Shown here piece by piece: positions 16,142-25,257 of a stretch of DNA of 64,000 bases; the first letter of the stretch is position 1, and every line of letters begins with the position of its first letter. The DNA is taken from positions 1-64,000 of the forward strand of contig NZ_JBBLZC010000019.1 of assembly GCF_037908215.1 (NCBI RefSeq), written 5' to 3'. The notes beneath the pieces were generated by a model that ran no database searches, was not told the DNA's origin, and saw only the letters and a list, made by a program, of their open reading frames with translations. This DNA is from Benzoatithermus flavus. GTDB lineage: Bacteria; Pseudomonadota; Alphaproteobacteria; Geminicoccales; Geminicoccaceae. The position numbers and the translations under genes are program-made.

Positions 16142-17752
16142 GTGTCCGCTGCCAAGAACTTCTCGCGCCCCTACCGGCGATCGAAGGACCAGGACACATC
16201 CCGGCCGGCGCGCCACCGGGTCGTCATCGTCGGCGGCGGGCCGGTGGGGCTGTCGCTCGCTGCCGATCTCGGCGTGCGCGGCGTGCCGTGCGTGGTGGTC
16301 GACGGCAAGGCCGCCTTCGGCGAAGGCTCGCGCGGGATCTGCTACGCCAAGCGCACGCTCGAGATCCTGGATCGGCTGGGCGTGGGCGAGCGGGCGGTCG
16401 AGAAGGGCGTCACCTGGCAGCTCGGCAAGGTGTTCCGCAAGGAAGAGCTGCTCTACCAGTTCGACCTTCTGCCCGAGGCCGGCCACAAGATGCCGGCCTT
16501 CGTCAACCTGCAGCAATACTATCTCGAGCAGTACCTCTACGAGCGCTGCCAGGAGCTGCCGGCTGTCGACCTGCGCTTCCAGAACAGGTGCACGGGCGTC
16601 GAGGTGGTGTCGCCCGAGCTCGCGCGCATCCGGCTCGAGACGCCGGACGGCCCTTACGCGCTCGAGGCCGAATACCTGATCGCCTGCGACGGCTCGCGCT
16701 CGCTCGTGCGCCAAGCACTGGGCCTGTCGTTCGCGGGCCGGGTGTTCGAGGACCGGTTCCTGATCGCCGACGTCAAGATGCCGGCCGACTATCCGGCCGA
16801 GCGCTGGTTCTGGTTCGACCCGCCCTTCAATCCCGGCCAGTCGGCGCTCCTGCACAAGCAGCCGGACGACATCTGGCGCATCGATCTCCAGCTCGGCTGG
16901 GACGCCGACCCCGTCGAGGAGCGCAGGCCCGAGCGGGTGCGGCCCAGGCTGGAGGCGATGCTGGGCAAGGAGCGGCCGTTCGAGCTCGAGTGGATCAGCA
17001 TTTACACCTTCCAGTGCCGGCGGCTGCAGAGCTTCGTGCATGGCCCCGTGATCTTTGCCGGCGACGCGGCGCACCTGGTCTCACCGTTCGGAGCGCGCGG
17101 CTTCAACAGCGGCGTGCAGGACACGGACAACCTCGCCTGGAAGCTCGCGGCCATATTGGCGGGCCGGGCACCCGCGGCACTCCTCGCGACGTACCGCATC
17201 GAGCGCGAGGCGGCGGCGGACGAGAACCTCCGGCATTCGACTCGCTCGACCGACTTCATCACACCGAAGTCGCACGCCTCGCGCGTGATCCGCGATGCGG
17301 CGCTGTCGCTCGCGGCCGAGACGCCCTTCGCGCGCGCCCTCGTCAACTCGGGCCGGCTGTCCACGCCCACGGTCTACGACACGCCGCTCTCCACACCCGA
17401 CACCGCGTCCTTCGGCGGCACGGCCCGGCTGGGCGGGCCGCTGCCGGATGCGCCGCTGGTGCGCCCCGATGGCCGCCCGGTGTGGCTGCTGAACCTGCTC
17501 GGCCCCGGCTTCACGCTGCTCTACGACGGCGCGGAGCTGCCTTTTGCCGTGCCGGAAGGGCTGCACGTGGTGCGGATCGGCCGGGACGCCCTGGACGAGG
17601 CGGGCCTGTTCCGCGAGCGCTACGACGCGCAGCCGGGCTCGGCCTGGCTCGTGCGCCCCGACCAGCACTTGTGCGCCCGCTTCCGCGCGGTCGAGCCGCA
17701 CGCGATCGGAGCGGCGATGCGCCGCGCGCTGGGCTGGGAGCTGCCGCGATGA
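16142..17752 (+). CDS. FAD-dependent aromatic hydroxylase, possible 3-hydroxyphenylacetate 6-hydroxylase (MhaA-like)
   Basis: A 536-residue class A flavin monooxygenase. VVIVGGGPVGLSLAADLG near residue 25 binds the ADP part of FAD, YLIACDGSRS is the DG motif and FAGDAAHLVSPFGARGFNSG (about residues 305-325) the GD motif with the active-site loop; a thioredoxin-like tail follows, as in MhpA/phenol hydroxylases. The GTG at 16142 has GGGGAG 8 bases upstream. Because it lies in a homogentisate operon and overlaps a small DUF2783 gene, it may make homogentisate from 3-hydroxyphenylacetate, as reported for MhaA with its small coupling protein MhaB in Pseudomonas putida. Other hydroxybenzoates are possible substrates. 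Confidence 0.82.
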   Translation: MSAAKNFSRPYRRSKDQDTSRPARHRVVIVGGGPVGLSLAADLGVRGVPCVVVDGKAAFGEGSRGICYAKRTLEILDRLGVGERAVEKGVTWQLGKVFRKEELLYQFDLLPEAGHKMPAFVNLQQYYLEQYLYERCQELPAVDLRFQNRCTGVEVVSPELARIRLETPDGPYALEAEYLIACDGSRSLVRQALGLSFAGRVFEDRFLIADVKMPADYPAERWFWFDPPFNPGQSALLHKQPDDIWRIDLQLGWDADPVEERRPERVRPRLEAMLGKERPFELEWISIYTFQCRRLQSFVHGPVIFAGDAAHLVSPFGARGFNSGVQDTDNLAWKLAAILAGRAPAALLATYRIEREAAADENLRHSTRSTDFITPKSHASRVIRDAALSLAAETPFARALVNSGRLSTPTVYDTPLSTPDTASFGGTARLGGPLPDAPLVRPDGRPVWLLNLLGPGFTLLYDGAELPFAVPEGLHVVRIGRDALDEAGLFRERYDAQPGSAWLVRPDQHLCARFRAVEPHAIGAAMRRALGWELPR

Positions 17753-17988
17753 CGAGCCTGATCACCACGCCCAACCTTGAGGACCCGGACGGGTTCTATG
17801 CCGCGCTGGTGGCGGCGCATCAGGGCCTGCCCGAGAAGGCCAGCGCGCTTTTGAACGCGCGTCTCGTCCTGATCCTCGCCAACCACATCGGCGAGGAGAA
17901 GGTGCTGGAAGAGGCGCTCGCCCTCGCCCGCGCCCCGCTCGCGGCCGAAGAATCACCGGATGCTCAGGCATCGAGCGCCAGCCGATGA
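17749..17988 (+). CDS. DUF2783 small protein, possible hydroxylase coupling protein
   Basis: A 79-residue protein of the DUF2783 family: LEDPDGFYAALVAAHQGLPE and LNARLVLILANHIGEEKVLE are its conserved parts. Its ATG overlaps the hydroxylase stop, so the two are made together. The small coupling protein MhaB of the P. putida 3-hydroxyphenylacetate hydroxylase is of similar size and position; equating them is an inference. The last 25 bases overlap the 3' end of the convergent glucoamylase gene. Confidence 0.8.
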   Translation: MTSLITTPNLEDPDGFYAALVAAHQGLPEKASALLNARLVLILANHIGEEKVLEEALALARAPLAAEESPDAQASSASR

Positions 17989-20270
17989 TCCTCGTTCGAC
18001 CACTGGCCGCTCGCCGGGTCGAAGAAGGTGAACTCGAGGCTCGTATGCCCCGCGAGCTCGTCCCGCCCGAAGCGGATGCCGTGGAGCCCGAAGGGTAGCG
18101 GTGTCGAAGGCCGGTCCTCGATACGCTGCCAGCCGTCGAAGCCGAGATGGAGCACGAACGGGACCGGGGCCTCGATCAGGAGCTCGCGGCGGGGCGGCAG
18201 GCGGGTGAAGGGTGCCGTGCGCCGCCAGTGCCAGGTCGAGGCCGAGGGGATCCGCCCGTCGTAGCGGGCGCGCACCGCCTCGAGCCGCTCGTGGGGGGCG
18301 CCGCGCTCGCTGGCCGTCAGCAGCTTCAAGAACTCGGCGTGCGCCCAGACCAGGGGCATGGCGCTGCCCGTGGGCTTGCCGGGATAGAGGAACCGCTCCG
18401 GTATGGGTGCCGCGTCCCAGACCTGCTCCGGCATCAGCCCGCCCGGACCGGTCATGCAGGCCATGGCCTCGAGCCAGGGCGTTGGATCGCCGCCCGCCAT
18501 CAGCTCGAAGTGGCCGCGCTCGCCGGTGAGCAGCGGCCAGGCGCGACCGATGCCCGTGCCGTCGAAGGCGCTGCCGTCCTCGTGCTCGCCGTAGCCGTCG
18601 AGATTGTAGCGATGAAAGGCGGGGCCGCAGGGTGTCGTCACCTTCAGCACCCGCTCGGCGACCGCGAGCGAGGAGCGCATCCTCGGGTCGTCGGCACGCC
18701 GCAGCCCCAGGCGGGCGAGGTAGAGGAAGTCGAGGCCGATCATCGCGGCGGCCTTGACGGTGAGGCCGACCCGGTTCCTGACCTCGATCGGCATCTCGAG
18801 CGCGCCGTCGCGGGCTTCGGGCGCCAGCCGCACGTAGTAGCCGCCGTCGCCGGGCTCGCCCAGAGGTCCGCCCGCCTCGACGAAGGTCCAGGCCTCGATC
18901 CGCTCGTTCCAGTAGTCGGCGAGCGAGAGAAGGTAGGCGTCCTCGTCGGCTTCGGCGAAGTCGGCGGCGGCGACCAGGGCCGCCACCTCGATGCCGAGCG
19001 TGAACGGGCTGATGCCGGCGCTCTCCTCCCAGCGATCCTGCGGGCTCAACGGGCCGTTCCGCGCGATGAAGGCGGCAGCGCCCCGGACCATGGCCTCGAT
19101 TGCGGGCGTGCGCTCGATCAGGCGCCCTTCCAGCAGCTTGGTCGCGAGCAGGATCGGAAAGCCGGTCTCGTCGAGCTGGACGCCGTTCCAGTAGGGCCTG
19201 CCGTCCGGGAACCGGTTCTGCGCCCAGTGACCGTCGGGCTCCTGGGTGGCGAGGAGATAGTCGAGCATGCGCAGCGCGTCGCGCGTGTGGCCCACGGCGA
19301 GAAAGCCGAGCCCCGCCTCGACCGCATCGCGCGTCCAGACGAGATGATAGCCGCCGGGATCGTTGGTGGTGTTGCCCCAGGGAATGCTGAGGCTCGCGAC
19401 GACCGCTCCTGGGTAGGTGCGATCCTCGTGCACCTTCAGCACCATGGCCGAGAGCTGCGCCATGCGGGCGAGATCGGGCCGGCTGTTCCGGAGCTCGAGC
19501 CCCCTCCCCCAGATGCCCCAGCTCTGCTCGAACGCCTCGCGCGCCGCCGGAAAGCCGCTGCACAGGCTCGAGCGGGCGAGGAGCCGGGCCCCTTCCGTGC
19601 TGTCGGCGAAGCCGAGGGCGAGAACCCCTGCCGAGCCTGCGAGTTCGCCCATGAGCGCCACGTTGCCCTGCTCGGCACGAGCATAAGCCCAGGTCATGCG
19701 GCCGTGGCGGGCGAAGTCCTGCCAGCCGTCGGAGAAGCCGACATAGCCGGCGCTGCCTCGGCTGAAGGCGGGCTCGGCGAGCAGGCACAGGTTCCGGTCG
19801 CCTTTCCTCGCCAGAAGCTCCGGGCCCTCCACCCAGGCCGTGTTGTCGAGGCCGCTCAGTCCGAGATGCGGGGCGAGGAGGGCGTAGAGCCGCCCCCGCG
19901 CCTCGAGCCGCCAGGCGATAAGCAGGACGTCGCGCTGCGGGTCGGGCACGATCTCGAGCACGAGGCGGTAGCCGGGGCCCTCGTACACGATCTGCGGCAG
20001 GGGGATGTAGGGGCGCGGCGTGCTCAGGACGTAGCGCCTCGCCCGCTTGACCTCGACCCAGCTCCCGTCGTCGAAGCCGATGATGAAGCCGAGGTCGCGG
20101 ATCTGCGGCTGGCCCGTGGAGGGCCAGTAGACCTCGTTGACGATGCCGAAGCCCACCGTCGCCCACAAGCGGCCCGCCCCCTCGACGGCGGTGGTCACGA
20201 GGTCCTTCGCACTCGAGGTCCAGGTCGGGGCGATGCCGGGCGCACCCGGCGCGTCCTCCGTGCCGCTCAT
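17964..20270 (-). CDS. Glucan 1,4-alpha-glucosidase (glucoamylase), GH15
   Basis: A 768-residue glycoside hydrolase of family 15. An N-terminal beta-sandwich domain (to about residue 260) precedes the (alpha/alpha)6 barrel. GGYHLVWTRDAVEAGLGF is the substrate-binding start of the barrel, DRWEESAGISPFT holds the general acid Glu and PLVWAHAEFLKLL the general base Glu. No signal peptide, so it is probably cytoplasmic and acts on glycogen-type or storage alpha-glucans, or trehalose-like substrates. The ATG at 20270 has GAGGAAGC just before it. NadE lies 109 bases upstream on the same strand. Confidence 0.9.
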   Translation of the reverse strand: MSGTEDAPGAPGIAPTWTSSAKDLVTTAVEGAGRLWATVGFGIVNEVYWPSTGQPQIRDLGFIIGFDDGSWVEVKRARRYVLSTPRPYIPLPQIVYEGPGYRLVLEIVPDPQRDVLLIAWRLEARGRLYALLAPHLGLSGLDNTAWVEGPELLARKGDRNLCLLAEPAFSRGSAGYVGFSDGWQDFARHGRMTWAYARAEQGNVALMGELAGSAGVLALGFADSTEGARLLARSSLCSGFPAAREAFEQSWGIWGRGLELRNSRPDLARMAQLSAMVLKVHEDRTYPGAVVASLSIPWGNTTNDPGGYHLVWTRDAVEAGLGFLAVGHTRDALRMLDYLLATQEPDGHWAQNRFPDGRPYWNGVQLDETGFPILLATKLLEGRLIERTPAIEAMVRGAAAFIARNGPLSPQDRWEESAGISPFTLGIEVAALVAAADFAEADEDAYLLSLADYWNERIEAWTFVEAGGPLGEPGDGGYYVRLAPEARDGALEMPIEVRNRVGLTVKAAAMIGLDFLYLARLGLRRADDPRMRSSLAVAERVLKVTTPCGPAFHRYNLDGYGEHEDGSAFDGTGIGRAWPLLTGERGHFELMAGGDPTPWLEAMACMTGPGGLMPEQVWDAAPIPERFLYPGKPTGSAMPLVWAHAEFLKLLTASERGAPHERLEAVRARYDGRIPSASTWHWRRTAPFTRLPPRRELLIEAPVPFVLHLGFDGWQRIEDRPSTPLPFGLHGIRFGRDELAGHTSLEFTFFDPASGQWSNEDHRLALDA

Positions 20271-20379
20271 GCTTCCTCTTCGGCGGTCGCATCGCTCGAG
20301 GGAAAACAACGGCCGTCTCGGATGTTCCTACCTCCTCGAACGGCAAAGACATCCCCGCACTGGCCGGCCCGAGCGGCGC

Positions 20380-22422
20380 TCATGCCTCCGGGACCTCGCG
20401 CTGCAGCTCGTCGAGCCAGACCCTGGCGTTGCCGTCCGAGGGTGCCCGCCAGTCGCCGCGCGGCGAGAGCGAGCCGCCGGCCGAGACCTTGGGTCCGTTC
20501 GGCAGGGCCGAGCGCTTGAACTGGCTGATCGTGAAGAAGCGGAACAGGAACACCTCGAGCCAGTGGCGGATCTCGGCGAGGCCGTAGGCGCGCCGCCGCT
20601 CGGCGGGGAAGCCCGGCGGCCAGGCACCCTTCTCGACGTCGCCCCAGGCATGGAGCGCCAGGAAGGCGATCTTGGACGGCCTGAAGCCGTAGCGCAGCGT
20701 GTAGAACAGGTTGAAGTCCTGCAGCGCATAGGGGCCGATCCTGGCCTCGGTGCTCTGGATCTGCTGATCCGCCCCCGCCGGCACGAGCTCGGGCGAGATC
20801 TCGGTGTTCAGGATCGAATCCAGCGTTTCCGAGACCTCGGGCGCGAACTGGCCGGACGCGATCACCCAGCGGATCAGGTGCTGGATCAGGGTCTTCGGCA
20901 CGCCGGCGTTGACGTTGTAGTGGGACATCTGATCGCCGACACCGTAGGTGCACCAGCCCAAAGCCAGCTCCGAGAGGTCGCCCGTGCCCAAGACGATCGC
21001 ATCGTACTGGTTCGCGAGGCGGAAGAGATAGTCGGTGCGCAGGCCCGCCTGGACGTTCTCGAAGGTGACGTCGTGCAAAGGCTCGCCGCGGGCGAAGGCG
21101 TGGCCGATGTCCTCGAGCATCCGGCGCGCGGCCGGGCGGATATCGAGCTCGCGTGCCGTGACGCCCAAGGCCTGCATCAGCCGGTGCGCGTTGCTCTTGG
21201 TGCGCTCGCTCGTGCCGAAGCCCGGCATGGTGAAGGCCAGGACGTTGGCCCGCGGCAGGCCCATGCGGTCCATGGCGCGCGCGGCGACGATGAGGGCTTG
21301 CGTCGAATCGAGGCCGCCCGAGACGCCGATCACGATCCGCTCGATCCGTGTCGCGCGCAGGCGCTGGACGAGGCCCGAGACCTGGATGTTGTAGGCCTCG
21401 TAGCAGTCCTGCGCGAGGCGGGCGGGGTCCGCGGGCACGAACGGGAAGCGCTCGACCCGGCGGAGAAGGCCGAGATCGGCCACGGGCGGGTCGAGCCGGA
21501 ACGGTACCCGGCGAAAGCATGCCGCCGCCGCGTGCCGGCGCCGGTTGTCGTCGAAGGTGCCCATACGCTCGCGCTCCAGGCGCAGAAGGCCGAGATCGAC
21601 GTCGGCCACCGCCACCTGATCGCCCGCAGGAAAACGCTCGCTCTCGGCCAGCGCCGCACCGTTCTCGAAGATCGCGACCTGGCCGTCCCAGGCGAGATCG
21701 GTGGTCGATTCGCCGGCCCCGGCGGCGGCATAGAGATAGGCGGCAAGGCAGCGCGCCGACTGCGACTGGCACAGGATCCGGCGGGTCTCGGCCTTGCCGA
21801 TCGTGATGTTGCTGGCCGAGAGGTTGGCGAGGACCGTGGCCCCGGCGAGGGCCGCTTCGGCACTCGGCGGCACCGGCACCCAGAAATCCTCGCAGATCTC
21901 GGCATGGACGACGAGATCCGGCACGTCCTCGGCCGCGAACAGGAGATCGGGGCCGAACGGCGCCTCGTGGCGGCCGACCCGGATCGTCTCGCCCTCGGTG
22001 CCCTCGCCCGAGGCGAACCAGCGATGCTCGTAGAACTCGCGGTAGTTCGGAAGATGCACCTTGGGCACGACGCCCAGAAGCCGGCCCCGGTGCACCGCGA
22101 CGGCCGTGTTGTAGAGCCGGCTGCCGTGGCGCAGGGGTGCGCCCACCAGGAGCAGCGGCAGGAGATCCTCTGAGGCCGCCACGATCGCCTCGACGGCGCG
22201 CACCACCTCGGCCTGGAGCGCATCCTGGAGCAGGAGGTCGTCGATGGCGTAGCCGGAAAGGGCGAGTTCCGGGAAGACGACGAGAGCCGCCCCTTGCGCG
22301 GCGCAGCCGCGCGCCACCTCGAGGACGGCAGCGGCGTTCGCGGTCGGATCGGCGATGGCGCAACGCGTGGTGGCGACGGCGACCCGGGCGAAGCCATGGC
22401 GGTAGAGGGAGCGAAACGTCAT
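20380..22422 (-). CDS. nadE: Glutamine-dependent NAD(+) synthetase
   Basis: A 680-residue two-domain enzyme that makes NAD from deamido-NAD, ATP and glutamine. The N-terminal nitrilase-like glutaminase has its Glu-Lys-Cys triad in VVFPELALSGY, KVHLPNYREFYEHRWF and EICEDFW; the C-terminal synthetase has the SGGxDS loop as GVSGGLDSTQAL near residue 355. Length is that of the long alphaproteobacterial and mycobacterial form. The ATG at 22422 (MTFRSLYRHGFARVAVATTR) is preferred; the open frame upstream to 22551 is not protein-like. Essential function, unexpected on an accessory replicon unless it is a chromid. Confidence 0.95.
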   Translation of the reverse strand: MTFRSLYRHGFARVAVATTRCAIADPTANAAAVLEVARGCAAQGAALVVFPELALSGYAIDDLLLQDALQAEVVRAVEAIVAASEDLLPLLLVGAPLRHGSRLYNTAVAVHRGRLLGVVPKVHLPNYREFYEHRWFASGEGTEGETIRVGRHEAPFGPDLLFAAEDVPDLVVHAEICEDFWVPVPPSAEAALAGATVLANLSASNITIGKAETRRILCQSQSARCLAAYLYAAAGAGESTTDLAWDGQVAIFENGAALAESERFPAGDQVAVADVDLGLLRLERERMGTFDDNRRRHAAAACFRRVPFRLDPPVADLGLLRRVERFPFVPADPARLAQDCYEAYNIQVSGLVQRLRATRIERIVIGVSGGLDSTQALIVAARAMDRMGLPRANVLAFTMPGFGTSERTKSNAHRLMQALGVTARELDIRPAARRMLEDIGHAFARGEPLHDVTFENVQAGLRTDYLFRLANQYDAIVLGTGDLSELALGWCTYGVGDQMSHYNVNAGVPKTLIQHLIRWVIASGQFAPEVSETLDSILNTEISPELVPAGADQQIQSTEARIGPYALQDFNLFYTLRYGFRPSKIAFLALHAWGDVEKGAWPPGFPAERRRAYGLAEIRHWLEVFLFRFFTISQFKRSALPNGPKVSAGGSLSPRGDWRAPSDGNARVWLDELQREVPEA

Positions 22423-22790
22423 CGCGGGACCGAACCGGTTCGAGGATCGAAGACAGGCAGACAGAACCCGCGCCCGCCCGTCGTCAAGACGGTTCGGCGG
22501 GAGGCGCGGGGCTGCTGGGTGAACGGGCGCGGGCGACGCCGCGTTCCGCACCCGAAGGCCTGCGCGGGGGAGACGAGGGCGGGAGAGTCGGTCGGGATCG
22601 AGCCAACACTTAATGGCTTAGTTGTTGATGTTGCTGCGTTTCTCGAAATCGTTCGTGCAATTTCACATTGCAAGGTCGCCTACTCCTGCCGCGCGGCCCC
22701 GCCTCGGACCGATCTGGAATATTATCCTAGAAGATGCTTGCGCACAAACCCGGCGGGCGAACGGCTCGCGACGATCGGCTGGAGGGAGCG
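22423..22790. other. Intergenic region without recognised feature
   Basis: A 368-base gap between nadE and the nucleotidyltransferase gene. The part from 22610 to 22680 is AT-richer and could hold promoter sequence. A GGTTCGAGGATC at about 22437 recalls a tRNA T-arm but no acceptor or anticodon arm can be folded around it. No gene supported. Confidence 0.5.
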
Positions 22791-23129
22791 TCAACCAGCG
22801 GCCTGAGCTTCGGCCAGGATGAGCGGCCGCAGGCGCGGCTTCAGGAGGTTGCGTTGCGCGAGATCCACCCGGCGGCCCAGACGGTCTTCGAGATCGGCCT
22901 CGAGGCCGGCGATGTCGAGCAGGTCCACGGCGCCATCGAACTCGACCAGGATGTCGACATCGCTGTCCGGGCGCTGCTCGCCCTGGACCCACGAGCCGAA
23001 GATGCCGAGATAGGCGATCGGGTAGCGCCGCCTGAGGTCGGGCAGGAAGGCGCCGAGCTCGGCCTTGATCGTCGCCAGATCCGGCGACCCCTGGTCTGCC
23101 TTCTGCGATCGGCTCCCTGAACGCACCAT
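22791..23129 (-). CDS. MNT-type minimal nucleotidyltransferase (orphan antitoxin-like)
   Basis: A 112-residue nucleotidyltransferase of the minimal MNT type. LGIFGSWVQGEQRPDSDVDI holds the GS...SDxD catalytic signature, and VEFDGAVDLLDIAGLEADL follows. MNT proteins usually act as antitoxins that AMPylate or neutralise a HEPN-domain partner (for example MntA-HepT). The ATG at 23129 has a very good GGAGGGGAAG ribosome site. No HEPN gene is adjacent on either side, so it is an orphan or its partner was lost. Open frame continues upstream to 23420 without protein-like content. Confidence 0.82.
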   Translation of the reverse strand: MVRSGSRSQKADQGSPDLATIKAELGAFLPDLRRRYPIAYLGIFGSWVQGEQRPDSDVDILVEFDGAVDLLDIAGLEADLEDRLGRRVDLAQRNLLKPRLRPLILAEAQAAG

Positions 23130-23516
23130 GCTTCCCCTCCGCTCGACACATGCAGGCGGTGAGCCTTCGCGCGTGCAAGGCCACACGCGCTGCACCGCAG
23201 GGCAACCGGCTCCGACAGGCAGACGATCAGGGGCAGAGTGACGCAGCTGCGACCGCCCACGTCTGGCGGCGGAATGCACGGGAGAAGCATGAATTTCCAG
23301 GGAATCCTCAATCCAGGAATTGGGTGAGTTCGTCGAGGGGACACCGATCGGCTGATGAATGCAGGAACATTTCATGGATTTAATCCAATCCGGAGGAGAA
23401 ACCCCTCTTGTCGAAATCAACCGGCCGCGTTAGTAATCCTTCCGCATCGAAGCCCTGCAACGAGAAGCAGCGGCACATGCCACGCCAGAAGGCGACGCCA
23501 AGAGTCGGAAAAGACG
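23130..23516. other. Leader region of the flagellin gene
   Basis: A 387-base spacer that separates the divergent nucleotidyltransferase and flagellin genes. It is AT-richer near 23280-23400. I could not find a convincing sigma28 or sigma54 promoter. GGAGGAG at 23392-23398 precedes no gene start in frame. Confidence 0.4.
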
Positions 23517-25172
23517 ATGACTTCTGTTCTCACCAACACCGGCGCGATGACCGCGCTGCAGGTCCTCAGCCAGGCCAACAAGAACATGGCGGTGACCCAG
23601 GGCCGGATCAGCACCGGCCTCAAGGTCGCCACTGCCGACCAGAACGCCGCCGTCTACGCCATGGCGGGCGTGATGAAGGCCGACGTCGCCGGCTACCAGA
23701 CCATTCAGGACAATCTGAGCATCGCCGAATCCGGCGTCTCGGTCGCCCGCTCCGCGGCAGAGTCGATCGGCGAACTCCTGAAGACGATGAAGACGAAGAT
23801 CGTCTCCGCTCAGGACGGCACCGTCGACCGCAAGAAGCTCCAGGCCGACATCGATCAATACAAGGAACAGATCAAGCAGATTGCCGGCTCGGCCTCGTTC
23901 AACGGCGTCAATTATCTCAAGGGCGACGACAACGTCGACATTCTGAGCTCGCTCAACCGCTCGACCACGGACGGCGCCAGCTACGACGTGACGAGCAGCA
24001 CGATCTCTTTCCAAAAGCAGGATCTCGTACTCGGCGAGGCTACCGCCAACAAGGTCGAGTACATCTCGGCCGGTACGCAGGCCAAGGCGGCAACGTACTC
24101 CGTTACCGATGTCGCCATTACCTTCGACCCGTCCGTCAGCAACGCAGGCACCTTCGACATTGCCATCGGCGGGGTGAAATTCAGCACGATCGCGGCCGAT
24201 CCGACTGCCGGCACGACCCGTACCGCCGGTCCAATGGACCTCGTCAACAACGACGACGAGTTCAACCCCGGCACCGCACCGACGGACACCTCGCTGTCGA
24301 CCATGGCGGGCGTGATCCAGAAGAATCTCGACCAAGCGTTCGGTGGCGACGGCACCGGCTCGGTGGTGACGGCCACGGTCCAGGACGGCAAGATCCGCAT
24401 CACCGACAAGCTCGGCCGCGGCATCAGCGATGTAGTGTACGTGCCCGGTGGCAGCGGCAAGCTCGATGGGGTCACCGAGATCACGCGTGGCTCGACCAAG
24501 GTCGATGCCGTCGCTACCGAGGTGAGTTACACGTTCGAATCGCTCAAGGGCATCACCTTCAGGAACGCGCTTCCGGCCGGTGGCCTCGCCGCCAATGAAA
24601 TGGTGAACCCGTTCAAGAGCGTGACGGTCACGAAGTCCGACGGCTCGGCCTGGACCGCGGTCGACCTCAGCGGGCTCGCCGACAACAGCACGATGACCGA
24701 CGTCGCGACCGCCATCGAGACGTCGCTGAACACACAGGCCGGCAGCAGCGATTTCACGGTCACCTGGGACAGCAACTCCGGCAAGCTCAACATCCAGGAC
24801 GCCAAGGGCCGCGGTGTCTCGGCCCGGTTCGATGGCGACGGCTTCGGCAAGCTCGGCGGACTGTCGACGCTGGACGTGACCACCGACGCGGGCGCCAAGC
24901 AGGCGCTCAAGGACATCGAGACGATGACCCAGGCCACGCTGGATGCGGCGGCGGCGCTGGGCTCCACGCAGACGCGTCTGTCGACCCAGAAGGACTTCCT
25001 GGGCAAGCTCGCCGACGCGCTCAACACCGGCATCGGCACCCTGGTCGATGCCGACATGACCCAGGAGAGCGCCCGGTTGCAGTCGCTGCAGGTGCAGCAG
25101 CAGCTCGCCGCCCAGGCGCTCGCCATTGCCAACCAGCAGCCGCAGCAGCTCTTGGGCCTCTTCCGCGGCTAG
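23517..25172 (+). CDS. Flagellin
   Basis: A 551-residue flagellin. The N-terminal D0/D1 helices start MTSVLTNTGAMTALQVLSQA and include GRISTGLKVATADQNAAVYA; the C-terminal D0 ends QQQLAAQALAIANQQPQQLL GLFRG. The middle contains two related segments of the Flagellin_IN type, about residues 257-322 and 389-452, each with a pattern ...DGKIRITDKLGRG... / ...SGKLNIQDAKGRG.... GGAAAAG precedes the ATG at 23517; an upstream in-frame extension to 23355 is not flagellin-like. No other flagellar gene is in the window. A hairpin terminator follows. Confidence 0.92.
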   Translation: MTSVLTNTGAMTALQVLSQANKNMAVTQGRISTGLKVATADQNAAVYAMAGVMKADVAGYQTIQDNLSIAESGVSVARSAAESIGELLKTMKTKIVSAQDGTVDRKKLQADIDQYKEQIKQIAGSASFNGVNYLKGDDNVDILSSLNRSTTDGASYDVTSSTISFQKQDLVLGEATANKVEYISAGTQAKAATYSVTDVAITFDPSVSNAGTFDIAIGGVKFSTIAADPTAGTTRTAGPMDLVNNDDEFNPGTAPTDTSLSTMAGVIQKNLDQAFGGDGTGSVVTATVQDGKIRITDKLGRGISDVVYVPGGSGKLDGVTEITRGSTKVDAVATEVSYTFESLKGITFRNALPAGGLAANEMVNPFKSVTVTKSDGSAWTAVDLSGLADNSTMTDVATAIETSLNTQAGSSDFTVTWDSNSGKLNIQDAKGRGVSARFDGDGFGKLGGLSTLDVTTDAGAKQALKDIETMTQATLDAAAALGSTQTRLSTQKDFLGKLADALNTGIGTLVDADMTQESARLQSLQVQQQLAAQALAIANQQPQQLLGLFRG

Positions 25173-25226
25173 CCAGCCGAGGGAAGCTCCCGAACGGCCG
25201 TCAGAGCCTAGGGAGGAAACGCCAGC

Positions 25227-25257
25227 AGGGCCGGTCCCGCGAGGGGCCGGCCCTTTC
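25227..25257 (+). terminator. Intrinsic terminator after flagellin
   Basis: An 11-bp stem (GGGCCGGTCCC paired with GGGGCCGGCCC, one T-G pair) with a GCGA tetraloop of the GNRA type, followed by TTTCCCT. It sits 55 bases beyond the flagellin stop. Confidence 0.75.

Noticed and set aside
18147..20519. Very long open frame antisense to the glucoamylase gene (also similar ones antisense to nadE, hmgA, ilvD and the paa genes)
   Set aside because: Such frames are expected from GC-rich codon bias; the translations are rich in Arg, Ala, Gly and His with no domain, and the opposite strand encodes recognised proteins.
22437..22448. GGTTCGAGGATC resembling a tRNA T-arm upstream of nadE
   Set aside because: No cloverleaf, CCA end or acceptor stem can be formed from the surrounding sequence on either strand.
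22622..22822. Plus-strand frame with IWNIILEDACAQ, reminiscent of the C-terminus of HEPN proteins that partner MNT
   Set aside because: Only a dozen residues look similar, the RX4-6H motif is absent and the frame is on the wrong strand for a coupled partner.
23263..23278. TGGCGGCGGAATGCAC as sigma54 promoter of flagellin
   Set aside because: The spacing between GG and GC is one base short of the strict sigma54 pattern and the -24 element is poor.
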